A DNA stretch of 34,367 nt, taken from Bacillota bacterium. GTDB lineage: Bacteria; Bacillota; Clostridia; Oscillospirales; Oscillospiraceae. The DNA lies in assembly GCA_029100605.1 (NCBI GenBank), contig JAQXPK010000106.1, positions 1 through 34,367 of the forward strand, in the 5' to 3' direction. The notes below the pieces were generated by a model. The model was not told where the DNA came from, did no database searches, and saw only the letters and a program-made list of their open reading frames with translations. The position numbers and the translations under genes are program-made. Of the stretch, positions 14,928 to 21,643 are shown piece by piece. Within the stretch, counting starts at the first letter, position 1. Every line of letters starts with the position of its first letter.

Positions 14928-16045
14928 TATTTCTCAAATTCGTTGGCAACGTCCACCAGCAGCTCCCGAATGGGCAGACGCTGGGGGCAGATGTCCTCGC
15001 ACTGACCACATTTGATGCAGCTGGAGGCGGTGACACCGTTCTGGGCGTGGACGTTGTGATAGTAATAATCGGTGTTCCAGTTCTGGAACTGCTTTTTAGC
15101 GTTCATGCAGGCGAACAGATCGGGGATGGGAATGCCCTGGGGACAGACCTCGGTGCAGTAGCGGCAGCCGGTGCAGGGGATCAGTCCCTGACCCCGGAAG
15201 ATGGCGCAGACCTGAGCGACCGCCATCTGCTCCTGCTCATTCAGCGGCTGGAAATCCTTCATGAAACCGCAATTCTCTTCCATCATTTCCATGCTGCTCA
15301 TGCCGGAGAGCACCATGCGGACGCCGGGGAAGCTGGCGGCAAACCGGATGGCGTAGCTGGCGTTGGAGCCGCCGTGGAGACTGTCGAACACCTTCTGGGC
15401 GTCGGCGGGGAGGCTGACCAGCGAACCGCCCTTCACCGGCTCCATGACGATGACGGGCTTGCCGTGCTTCTGGCAGACCTCGTAGCACTTTTTCGATTCT
15501 ACGGAGGCATCCTCGTAATCGACGTAGTTGAACTGGATCTGCACCACCTCGATCTGGGGGTATTCCGTGAGGATCTGGTCGAGAACCGTGGCCTTGTCGT
15601 GGAAGGAGATACCGAAGTGGCGGATCTTCCCCTCTTTCTTCAGGGCAAGGGCGGTCTCATAAGCGCGGATGGACTTGTACTTCTCAAAAATCTCCCGATT
15701 CTGGGCGTGCATCAGGTAAAAATCGAAGTAGTCCACGCCGCAGGCCTCCAGCTGAAGCTGGAAGAAGGGGAGAATGTCCTCGTTTTTGTTGATAAAATGG
15801 CTGGACAGCTTGTTGGTCAGGATGTATTTCTCCCGGGGATAGCGGGAGGTCAGGCACTTTTTCAGGGCAATTTCACTCTGACCGTTCAGGTAACCGTGGG
15901 CGGTATCAAAATAGTTGAAGCCGTTGGCTAGAAAGGCATCCACCATTTTTGCGGTTTCTTCGTAATCCACTTCCTCGCCCTTCATGGGCAGGCGCATACA
16001 GCCAAAGCCGAAATTCTTTTTGACTTCTTCAAAGCAAGCGGGCAT
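14927..16045 (-). CDS. Aldo/keto reductase with C-terminal 2x[4Fe-4S] ferredoxin domain
   Basis: The 372-residue protein starts MPACFEEVKKNFGFGCMRLP. The aldo/keto reductase barrel (about 8-270) carries the catalytic tetrad D47, Y52 (in DTAHGY), K79 (LTNKL) and H113 (LMHAQ). The C-terminal part has two four-cysteine clusters, C291/C294/C297/C301 and C343/C346/C349/C353, typical of bacterial ferredoxin-type aldo/keto reductases. It likely reduces a carbonyl with NAD(P)H or moves electrons to or from a ferredoxin pool; the substrate is unknown. AGGAGG 8 nt before the ATG at 16045 fixes the start. It is first in the MerR-promoter transcript, ahead of the FMN reductase and MATE genes. Confidence 0.92.
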   Translation of the reverse strand: MPACFEEVKKNFGFGCMRLPMKGEEVDYEETAKMVDAFLANGFNYFDTAHGYLNGQSEIALKKCLTSRYPREKYILTNKLSSHFINKNEDILPFFQLQLEACGVDYFDFYLMHAQNREIFEKYKSIRAYETALALKKEGKIRHFGISFHDKATVLDQILTEYPQIEVVQIQFNYVDYEDASVESKKCYEVCQKHGKPVIVMEPVKGGSLVSLPADAQKVFDSLHGGSNASYAIRFAASFPGVRMVLSGMSSMEMMEENCGFMKDFQPLNEQEQMAVAQVCAIFRGQGLIPCTGCRYCTEVCPQGIPIPDLFACMNAKKQFQNWNTDYYYHNVHAQNGVTASSCIKCGQCEDICPQRLPIRELLVDVANEFEK

Positions 16046-16159
16046 ATTTCGGTTCCTCCTTGATTTTTTGGGCGACACCGCACCATGGGAGCTGTGGGCT
16101 TCGGCGGATCTTTTGCCCCAGTATGCGGTGAAGCCCTTGACAAAATCTGGTATAATCAA

Positions 16160-16190
16160 AGTATAGCATCCGGTAGTGACTACCGGTCAA
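16160..16190 (-). promoter_or_regulatory. MerR-type promoter with dyad operator in a 19-bp spacer
   Basis: On the minus strand TTGACC (16185-16190) and TATACT (16160-16165) are separated by 19 bp. This over-long spacer is the hallmark of promoters activated by MerR-family DNA distortion. The spacer contains the perfect dyad CCGGTAGT-G-ACTACCGG (16170-16186). It drives the aldo/keto reductase operon. For the divergent regulator, TTGACA (16137-16142) with a weak -10 at 16160-16167 overlaps the same dyad, so autoregulation is likely. Confidence 0.85.
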
Positions 16191-16225
16191 TCGGCAAAAA
16201 ATACAAAAAATGGGGCGATATTTTG

Positions 16226-16615
16226 TACACAATGAAGCAAGCCTGTACCATGACCGGGCTGTCCTATGAAACGCTGAAATTCTACTGCAACGAAGGCCTG
16301 GTGCCCAACGTGAAGCGGGACGCCGCGAACCACCGGGTGTTCGACGACCGGGACATCCGCTGGATCAACAGTCTGACCTGTCTGAAAAACTGCGGCATGG
16401 GGATTCAGGAGATGAAAACCTACCTGGAACTGTGCCTTCAGGGGCGGGAGACGATCCCGGAGCGCAAGGAGCTCCTCCGGCGCAAGCGGGAGGAGCTGGA
16501 AGGGGAGCTGGCTCGGGTGCAGGAGAGCATCACCTACATTGACCACAAGCAGACCCTTTATGACGACATCCTGGCGGGCAGGGCGGAATACCACAGCAAC
16601 CTGATTTCCACATGA
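16226..16615 (+). CDS. MerR family transcriptional regulator
   Basis: The 129-residue product has an N-terminal winged helix (about 1-70), with MKQACTMTGLSYETLKFYCN then EGLVP. A long coiled-coil helix (about 80-120), rich in Glu, Arg and Lys, is typical of MerR dimerisation. I prefer a TTG start at 16226, two codons before an ATG at 16232. The resulting MYTMKQ opening aligns with the usual MerR N-terminus, and TGGGGCG lies about 8 nt upstream. No C-terminal effector domain or metal-binding cysteine set is present, so the inducer is unknown. It is divergent from the aldo/keto reductase operon and most likely binds the dyad at 16170-16186. Confidence 0.9.
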   Translation, partial: YTMKQACTMTGLSYETLKFYCNEGLVPNVKRDAANHRVFDDRDIRWINSLTCLKNCGMGIQEMKTYLELCLQGRETIPERKELLRRKREELEGELARVQESITYIDHKQTLYDDILAGRAEYHSNLIST

Positions 16616-16676
16616 AACGGGAAACGTCCTTCCGTTTCCACACCGAAGCCTGGGACGGGGGGGGAGCCCCCCGCCC
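16614..16676. terminator. Two hairpins at the convergent merR / SnoaL-like junction
   Basis: GAAACGG (16614-16620) and CCGTTTC (16632-16638) form a stem starting in the merR stop codon. A second GC-only stem follows at about 16652-16676 (GGGGGG against CCCCCC, flanked by GGG and CCC). Neither has a clear U-tract. Together they separate the two converging genes. Confidence 0.5.
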
Positions 16677-17080
16677 TACAGTGGCGTTTTGGTTGACGAC
16701 TCGGTATTTTTATAGGGACAGTATCGCTTTTCTGTAGAGGCGTATTCCTGCAGAAAAGCGATTTTTTCATCCTTCGACCACCGAATCAGGGACAGACCGT
16801 CAAAGCCGGAGGCTTCCTCGCCCTTCATCTGACAGCGGAAATACCACCGCACCACGGTAGTGTCCCTGTCGTGCAGAAATTCCTGGGCGTCCCACTGAAG
16901 CACCTTCCCGTTTTCGTGCCAGTCCCGGAACCAGCGGGCAATCATCTCCCGCCCGGCATACTCCGGCCCCCAGCTTTCGATATACCGGGCATCCTCAGTG
17001 AACAGCGCAGCCGGGTCAAAGTCGCCTCCGGTGAGCCACAGGCGAAACCAGGTTTTCACAACTTCTTCTCTGCGGTTCAT
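16676..17080 (-). CDS. SnoaL-like (NTF2-fold) protein
   Basis: The 134-residue product has the cone-shaped NTF2 fold pattern: an N-terminal helix MNRREEVVKTWFRLWLTGG, then FDPAALFTEDARYIESWGPE, a YAGREMIARWFRDWHENGK helix, and beta strands WDAQEFLHDRDTTVVRWYF. SnoaL-like proteins include small-molecule isomerases and many of unknown role; no catalytic identity can be assigned. Its ATG overlaps the stop of the SGNH hydrolase gene (ATGA), so it belongs to the beta-mannosidase transcript. Its part in sugar use is unclear. Confidence 0.75.
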   Translation of the reverse strand: MNRREEVVKTWFRLWLTGGDFDPAALFTEDARYIESWGPEYAGREMIARWFRDWHENGKVLQWDAQEFLHDRDTTVVRWYFRCQMKGEEASGFDGLSLIRWSKDEKIAFLQEYASTEKRYCPYKNTESSTKTPL

Positions 17081-17727
17081 TCCGGAAGCCCCCTCAGAAA
17101 TTCACCAATCTCCCCGGCAAGGATTTCATGTCCCAGATCGTTGGGGTGCAGGCCGTCGGCGGTGAGCCGCGCCGCTGTCTCCGGGTCGTCTCCCCGGATG
17201 GCGCTGGTTTCAAACAGATCCAGAACGGGAAGACCGTAAGCGGCCGCCGTCTCCCGGATGACCCGCACATAGTCGCAGAGAATCCAGCCGCCGTCAGGCT
17301 TGGGGATCTTTTCCTCCGCCCGGTGCAAGGGAGTGAGAACGACGATTTCCGCCGTGGGAAACCGGGCGATCAGCCCGGAGAAGAGGTAGTGGCAGGCTCC
17401 GTAAAAGGTGTCCGGTGTTCGGTCGGTTTCACAGCCCATGGGGGCGTCGCCGTGACCAAAATCGTTGGTTCCCCCGAACACGATGATGATGTCGGCGTCG
17501 GGATCCATTTTGTCAAAGCGGCTGCCATAATCCTGATCGAAGGACGGCTCCTGGGAGGGAATGCGCTGCCGGGCGATCCGGGTGCCGCTGATGCCGTAAT
17601 TCCGGGTCTGAGCCAGGCGGTATTTCCGTTTCATCACTTCCACATAGCCCTTTTCCGGGGATGTGGCGCAGCAGCCTTCCGTGATACTGTCGCCCAGGAA
17701 ATTGATCTTTTTTCCAGTCAGTTCCAT
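17077..17727 (-). CDS. SGNH/GDSL hydrolase, probable intracellular esterase
   Basis: The 216-residue protein starts MELTGKKINFLGDSITEG, with catalytic Ser14 in the GDS block. The SGNH blocks continue with the Gly of YGISGTR, GGTND (N88) and DGLHPND (D191, H194). There is no signal peptide, so it acts in the cytoplasm. Cytoplasmic GDSL esterases next to beta-mannosidases in gut Firmicutes commonly remove O-acetyl groups from imported manno-oligosaccharides. That role is inferred here from position only. GAGGA precedes the ATG at 17727. The gene follows the beta-mannosidase after a hairpin and overlaps the SnoaL-like gene by 4 bp. Confidence 0.87.
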   Translation of the reverse strand: MELTGKKINFLGDSITEGCCATSPEKGYVEVMKRKYRLAQTRNYGISGTRIARQRIPSQEPSFDQDYGSRFDKMDPDADIIIVFGGTNDFGHGDAPMGCETDRTPDTFYGACHYLFSGLIARFPTAEIVVLTPLHRAEEKIPKPDGGWILCDYVRVIRETAAAYGLPVLDLFETSAIRGDDPETAARLTADGLHPNDLGHEILAGEIGEFLRGLPE

Positions 17728-17744
17728 AGTATCCTCATAAGAAG

Positions 17745-17770
17745 GAGCGGGGCATTTCCATGCCCCGCTC
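17745..17770 (-). terminator. Perfect hairpin after the beta-mannosidase gene
   Basis: GAGCGGGGCAT (17745-17755) and ATGCCCCGCTC (17760-17770) form an 11-bp perfect stem with a 4-nt loop, 7 bases beyond the mannosidase stop. On the minus strand only CTTCTTATG follows, so it may be a partial terminator or an mRNA-end stabiliser that reduces SGNH expression. Confidence 0.55.
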
Positions 17771-17777
17771 AAATCGG

Positions 17778-20210
17778 TTAACGGATATCGTAAACGCTGC
17801 GGACGGACACATCGGAAACGGTGCCTCTGACGACCTTCACGGTCTTGCTGCCGCCGTCCATGTCGAAATAGTTATCCGACAGCACGGTATCGGCGCCGGC
17901 CTGAATCTCCACGCTGCGGGCGTAAGCGCCGGCAGTAACGGTGATTTCGTCGCCCTTCACGCTGACGCTCAGCTTGGGATCGACGAAGCGGAAGTGCTTG
18001 GGGGCGCAGAACAGGACGCTGCCCTCACCCACCACATTGCCGCTCTCGTCCAGCAGACGGTAGGAGTAATAGGTGTCGTAGGTGCCGTAATTGGAGAAGT
18101 CCTGCTCCGGGAGCCACACGGCGGACAGGGCGGGTACAGTGACATCGAAGCTGCCTGCTTCGATGACGGAAGCGTCGGGACGGCGCAGGCTCCACTCCGC
18201 CTTGCCCCGGAATTCCTGCATGGTCTCGTTGCTCACGTTCAGGTGGGCGGACTTTTTCAGGTCGAAGGACTCAACGTTGACGTTGGTGTTCTGGGACAGG
18301 ACGCCCTCTTCGTGGCAGGAGATCAGCACGGGGGCATAGAAACGCTTCTCATAGTAGTGCAGCGCCTTCCACCGACCATAGTAGTCGATGCTGGCCCAGC
18401 TGGCTACCGGCCAGCAGTCGTTGAGCTGCCAGACTACAGCGCCCATGCAGCAGCCGCGGTGACGGCGCCAATGCTCCACGCCGTACTGCATGGCCTGAGC
18501 CTGCAGCAGCTGGGAGGCGTAAACCAGCAGATCCAGGTTGTGGGGATACAGGTACATCTGGGAGAGGTAGGACACGATCCGACCATTGGCGGAGGAATTG
18601 CGCTGGTGCTTCTCCATGACGTAGGAGAACACGTTCCGATCCTCAGGAGCGGTGAAGCTCTCGATGGTCTCCATGCAGGGGAAGGACTGGAAGCCGAACT
18701 CCGAGACGTAGCGGAACTGGTGGTTGCGGTAGTCGGTGAAGGGAAGCAGGCCGTGCCAGACCATCCAGTAGTGGACATCGCCCCGGGTGGGATCCTGAGG
18801 CGCGTCAAAGCTGCCGCCGCTGGAGGGGCTGGCGGGCCAGTAGAAGGTCTGGGGGTCCTCCTGCTTCAGCACCTTGGGCAGGATGTACTCATACATTTTA
18901 ATGTAGTCCGCCTTCTGACGGGGGCAGCTGACCCAGGCGCCTTCGGCGACAAACTGCTCCATCTCGTTGTTGCCGCACCATAGAGCCAGGGAAGGATGAT
19001 GGCGCAGGCGGCGGATGTTGTCCACAAATTCGGCGGTGATGTTCTCTTCAAATTCATCCGTCAGGTTGTACACGGCGCAGGCGAACATGAAGTCCTGCCA
19101 CACCAGCAGACCCAGCTCGTCGCAGATGTCGTAGAAGTAGTCCTCGGGGTAGTAGCCGCCGCCCCAGACGCGGATGCAGTTCATGTTGGCGGCACGGGCG
19201 TCCTCCAGCAGACGGCGGGTGCGCTCCGGGGTGACCCGGGGCAGAAGGTTGTCCTCGGGAATGTAATCCGCGCCCATGGCGAAGATGTCCACGCCGTTGA
19301 CGCAGTGGCTGAAGGATTCACCCCACTCGTCCTTGTGGCGGCTGACGGTCATGGTGCGAAGGCCGATGCGGCGCTTCCAGGCATCCAGCTCCTTGTCCCC
19401 GGCGCTCAGGGTGACACAGACCTGGTACAGCGGCTGCCCGCCGAAGCCTGCCGGCCACCAGAGTTCGGGATTTTCCACGAGAATCTCGCAGTCCGTACCG
19501 GCAGCGGTGAGCACGGTGCCGTCCGGCGCGGTGACACAGACGGATACGCAGACCGCGTCGTCGGTGTAGCGGTTCAGGTTGGTGAGAATATGCAGCCTGA
19601 CCCTGCCGTCCTCGTGCAGCTGCTCCACGCGAACGTCCTGAATCCGGGCCTTTTCAATGGAAACAATGGAGATGCTTCTCCAGATACCGGCATCGGGGAG
19701 GCGGGGGCCCCAGTCCCAGCCGAACATACAGTGAGCCTTCCGCAAAAGCGGGAAGCCGACCATGGCGTCGGAGCTGCCGTCCGCAGGAGACTTGGCGTAG
19801 GCTTCCTTAATATACTTGGTAGGGGAAGCAAGGCGGACGGTGATGGTGTTCTCACCGGGATGGAGGACGGATTTGACGTCGAACTCCCAGGTTCTATGCA
19901 TATTGCAGGCCGTACCCACAACCTGACCGTTCACCTCCACGGTGGCGATGGTGTCCAGGCCCTCGGCCCGAAGGAGCACCCGGTCGCCGGTGAGCAGCTC
20001 CGGTTCCACAGAAAAGCTGCGGGTGTAGATGAAATCATGATCCATCAGCTTCAGGGCGTCCATCTCGTTGTCCCGGTAGAAGGGATCGGGAATCAGCTTC
20101 GCGGTGAGCAGATCGTTGTAGACCGAGCCGGGAACGGTGGCGGGGACGAGGGGAAAGTCGCTCTGAGGAATCTCCAGCGTCCATGCACCGTTGAGAGAAA
20201 GTGTTTTCAT
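17778..20210 (-). CDS. GH2 beta-mannosidase
   Basis: The enzyme removes terminal beta-linked mannose from manno-oligosaccharides or glycans. The 810-residue protein has the beta-mannosidase layout: a jelly-roll N-terminal domain (LNGAWTLEIPQSDFPLVPAT, then VPGSVYNDLL), the marker FGWDWGPRLPDAGIWR (163-178), and a TIM barrel with VWGGGYYP (348-355). The acid/base is E416 in WCGNNEM and the nucleophile is E504 in VSEFGFQSFP. C-terminal beta domains fill about 650-810. There is no signal peptide. The ATG at 20210 has GGAGGG 6 nt upstream; the in-frame upstream extension crosses the promoter and is rejected. It heads the left arm of the sugar locus, with a promoter at 20259-20287 and a LacI-type operator in its leader. 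Confidence 0.94.
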   Translation of the reverse strand: MKTLSLNGAWTLEIPQSDFPLVPATVPGSVYNDLLTAKLIPDPFYRDNEMDALKLMDHDFIYTRSFSVEPELLTGDRVLLRAEGLDTIATVEVNGQVVGTACNMHRTWEFDVKSVLHPGENTITVRLASPTKYIKEAYAKSPADGSSDAMVGFPLLRKAHCMFGWDWGPRLPDAGIWRSISIVSIEKARIQDVRVEQLHEDGRVRLHILTNLNRYTDDAVCVSVCVTAPDGTVLTAAGTDCEILVENPELWWPAGFGGQPLYQVCVTLSAGDKELDAWKRRIGLRTMTVSRHKDEWGESFSHCVNGVDIFAMGADYIPEDNLLPRVTPERTRRLLEDARAANMNCIRVWGGGYYPEDYFYDICDELGLLVWQDFMFACAVYNLTDEFEENITAEFVDNIRRLRHHPSLALWCGNNEMEQFVAEGAWVSCPRQKADYIKMYEYILPKVLKQEDPQTFYWPASPSSGGSFDAPQDPTRGDVHYWMVWHGLLPFTDYRNHQFRYVSEFGFQSFPCMETIESFTAPEDRNVFSYVMEKHQRNSSANGRIVSYLSQMYLYPHNLDLLVYASQLLQAQAMQYGVEHWRRHRGCCMGAVVWQLNDCWPVASWASIDYYGRWKALHYYEKRFYAPVLISCHEEGVLSQNTNVNVESFDLKKSAHLNVSNETMQEFRGKAEWSLRRPDASVIEAGSFDVTVPALSAVWLPEQDFSNYGTYDTYYSYRLLDESGNVVGEGSVLFCAPKHFRFVDPKLSVSVKGDEITVTAGAYARSVEIQAGADTVLSDNYFDMDGGSKTVKVVRGTVSDVSVRSVYDIR

Positions 20211-20221
20211 TGGTATCCCTC

Positions 20222-20235
20222 CGAATACGTTTTCG
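20222..20235. promoter_or_regulatory. LacI-type operator in the beta-mannosidase leader
   Basis: CGAATACGTTTTCG is a 14-bp palindrome with a central CG and one mismatched pair, the classic LacI/GalR-family form. It sits about 17-30 nt downstream of the predicted transcription start, where a bound repressor would block the polymerase. Confidence 0.65.
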
Positions 20236-20258
20236 TTTTTTCTGGGTTTTCCTTCCAT

Positions 20259-20287
20259 ACTATATGATAATCGTTGAGCAAAGTCAA
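20259..20287 (-). promoter_or_regulatory. Promoter of the beta-mannosidase operon
   Basis: On the minus strand TTGACT (20282-20287) and TATAGT (20259-20264) are separated by 17 bp. Confidence 0.75.
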
Positions 20288-20387
20288 TAGGCAAACCACT
20301 TGGGAAGGGAAGCGATTTATATGGTATTTACAGGCATCTGCCATTTTGCACAAAAAACGCACGGGAAATTTGTCTGATTAGAGACTA

Positions 20388-20416
20388 TTGACATTCTGTG
20401 AATTCGGTGTTAAGAT
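20388..20416 (+). promoter_or_regulatory. Promoter of the lacI-type regulator gene
   Basis: Consensus TTGACA (20388-20393) and TAAGAT (20411-20416) are 17 bp apart. The start of transcription is expected near 20423, giving a leader of about 85 nt. Confidence 0.75.
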
Positions 20417-20423
20417 AGCCGTA

Positions 20424-20437
20424 CGAAAACGATTTAG
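20424..20437. promoter_or_regulatory. LacI-type operator at the regulator's own transcription start
   Basis: CGAAAACGATTTAG has the same CGAAAAC half-site as the complement of the 20222-20235 site and two mismatches in the second half. It overlaps the predicted +1, as expected for autorepression. Confidence 0.55.
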
Positions 20438-20508
20438 AGAAGCGGCTGATTGTGTAAAGTGTACATGTCTTCGCTTCCTGCTTCCGAGCGGATGGTCTGG
20501 GGGCTGCT

Positions 20509-21522
20509 ATGGTAACCATCAAGATGATTGCAAAGGAATGCGGTTTTTCCGTGGCTACCGTCAGCAAAGCGCTGAACGACGCGCCGGACATCAGTGCGGA
20601 GACCCGGGAGCGGATTCGCAGGACGGCCTCCAAAATGGGCTATGTTACCAACTCCGCCGCCAGAATGCTTAAGACCAGCCGTTCTTATGATTTCGGCGTT
20701 CTCTTTGAAGATCAGGCCAACAAGGGACTGACCCACAATTTCTTCTCCCACATCCTCAACGGCTTCAAGCACCGCGCTGAGGAGCTAGGGTATGATATTT
20801 CCTTCATCAGCGACCAAGTGGGCGGACGGGAGATCAGCTACGTGGAGCACGCCCGCTACCGCAACTGCGACGGCGTGGTGATTGCTTCCGTGGATTACAC
20901 GGAACACGGCGTGATTGATCTTGTTAACAGCGGGATTCCTGTCGTGACCATTGACTGCGTGTTTGATAACTGCGGCAGTGTCCAGTCCGATAATGTGGGC
21001 GGGATGATGGATCTTGTGAAGTATGCTTACAGTATGGGGCACCGAAAAATTGCTTTTGCCCACGGCGAGGATACACCGGTGACCCGCCACCGGATCGCTG
21101 GTTTCTGCAGGGCTTGCCGGGAACTGGGGATCCCGATCCCGGAGGAGTATCTGGTTCCGTGCGTTTACCTGAATCCGGAAGCCTCGGCGGCGGCAACGCG
21201 AAAGCTGATGGAGCTGCCCGATCCGCCGACCTGTATTTTCTACCCCGATGACATCGCCCATATTGGCGGGCGCAATGAGCTGGAGAAGATGGGACTGTCC
21301 ATCCCGGAGGATGTCAGCGTCGTCGGGTACGACGGGATTGCATTTGGTCAGATCTTGCAGCCGAAGCTCACCACCCTTCACCAGGATGCCGAGCGGATGG
21401 GCGTGCTCGCTGCGGAGGAGCTTACAAGGGCAGTGGAAGAGGGAAGAGCCTATGTTCCGCAACACCACATGGTCTGCGGCTCCCTGATCCCAGGCGAAAC
21501 GGTGAAAAAACTGACACCGTGA
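20509..21522 (+). CDS. LacI/GalR family transcriptional regulator
   Basis: The 337-residue protein begins with the family helix-turn-helix and hinge (TIKMIAKECGFSVATVSKAL, then NDAPDISAETRERI, residues 3-36, and AARMLKT at about 50). A periplasmic-binding-protein-like sensor domain (about 60-330) follows, with GVVIASVDY, GIPVVTIDC, DNVGGMMDLV and DVSVVGYDGIAFGQILQPKLT. The effector is probably a sugar derived from the locus substrate. GGGGG lies about 6 nt before the ATG. It is divergent from the beta-mannosidase operon and upstream of the importer, so it is the natural regulator of both arms, acting at the CGAAAACG-type sites. Confidence 0.94.
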   Translation: MVTIKMIAKECGFSVATVSKALNDAPDISAETRERIRRTASKMGYVTNSAARMLKTSRSYDFGVLFEDQANKGLTHNFFSHILNGFKHRAEELGYDISFISDQVGGREISYVEHARYRNCDGVVIASVDYTEHGVIDLVNSGIPVVTIDCVFDNCGSVQSDNVGGMMDLVKYAYSMGHRKIAFAHGEDTPVTRHRIAGFCRACRELGIPIPEEYLVPCVYLNPEASAAATRKLMELPDPPTCIFYPDDIAHIGGRNELEKMGLSIPEDVSVVGYDGIAFGQILQPKLTTLHQDAERMGVLAAEELTRAVEEGRAYVPQHHMVCGSLIPGETVKKLTP

Positions 21523-21531
21523 CTTACTTTT

Positions 21532-21560
21532 GGCAGAAAAGGGAAATCCTTTTTTGTGCC
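21532..21560 (+). terminator. Weak terminator after the regulator gene
   Basis: GGCAGAAAAGG and CCTTTTTTGTGCC can pair around a 5-nt loop just after the stop codon, with the U-run inside the 3' arm. Two more imperfect inverted repeats fill the remaining space before the importer: GCCCTCCC/GGGAAGGGC at 21558-21577, and CACACCATTG/CAATGTGTG further on. I see no convincing promoter for the importer in this interval, which may mean read-through from the regulator gene. Confidence 0.4.
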
Positions 21561-21643
21561 CTCCCTATGGGAAGGGCGATACACACCATTGTAGTTAATG
21601 GCCCACAATGTGTGCCAATAACAAATTCAAAGGAGGAAACACA

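Noticed and set aside
16151..16156. TATAAT as the -10 box of merR
   Set aside because: It is only 8 bp from the TTGACA at 16137-16142. A start using the longer spacer to 16160-16167 fits MerR autoregulation better.
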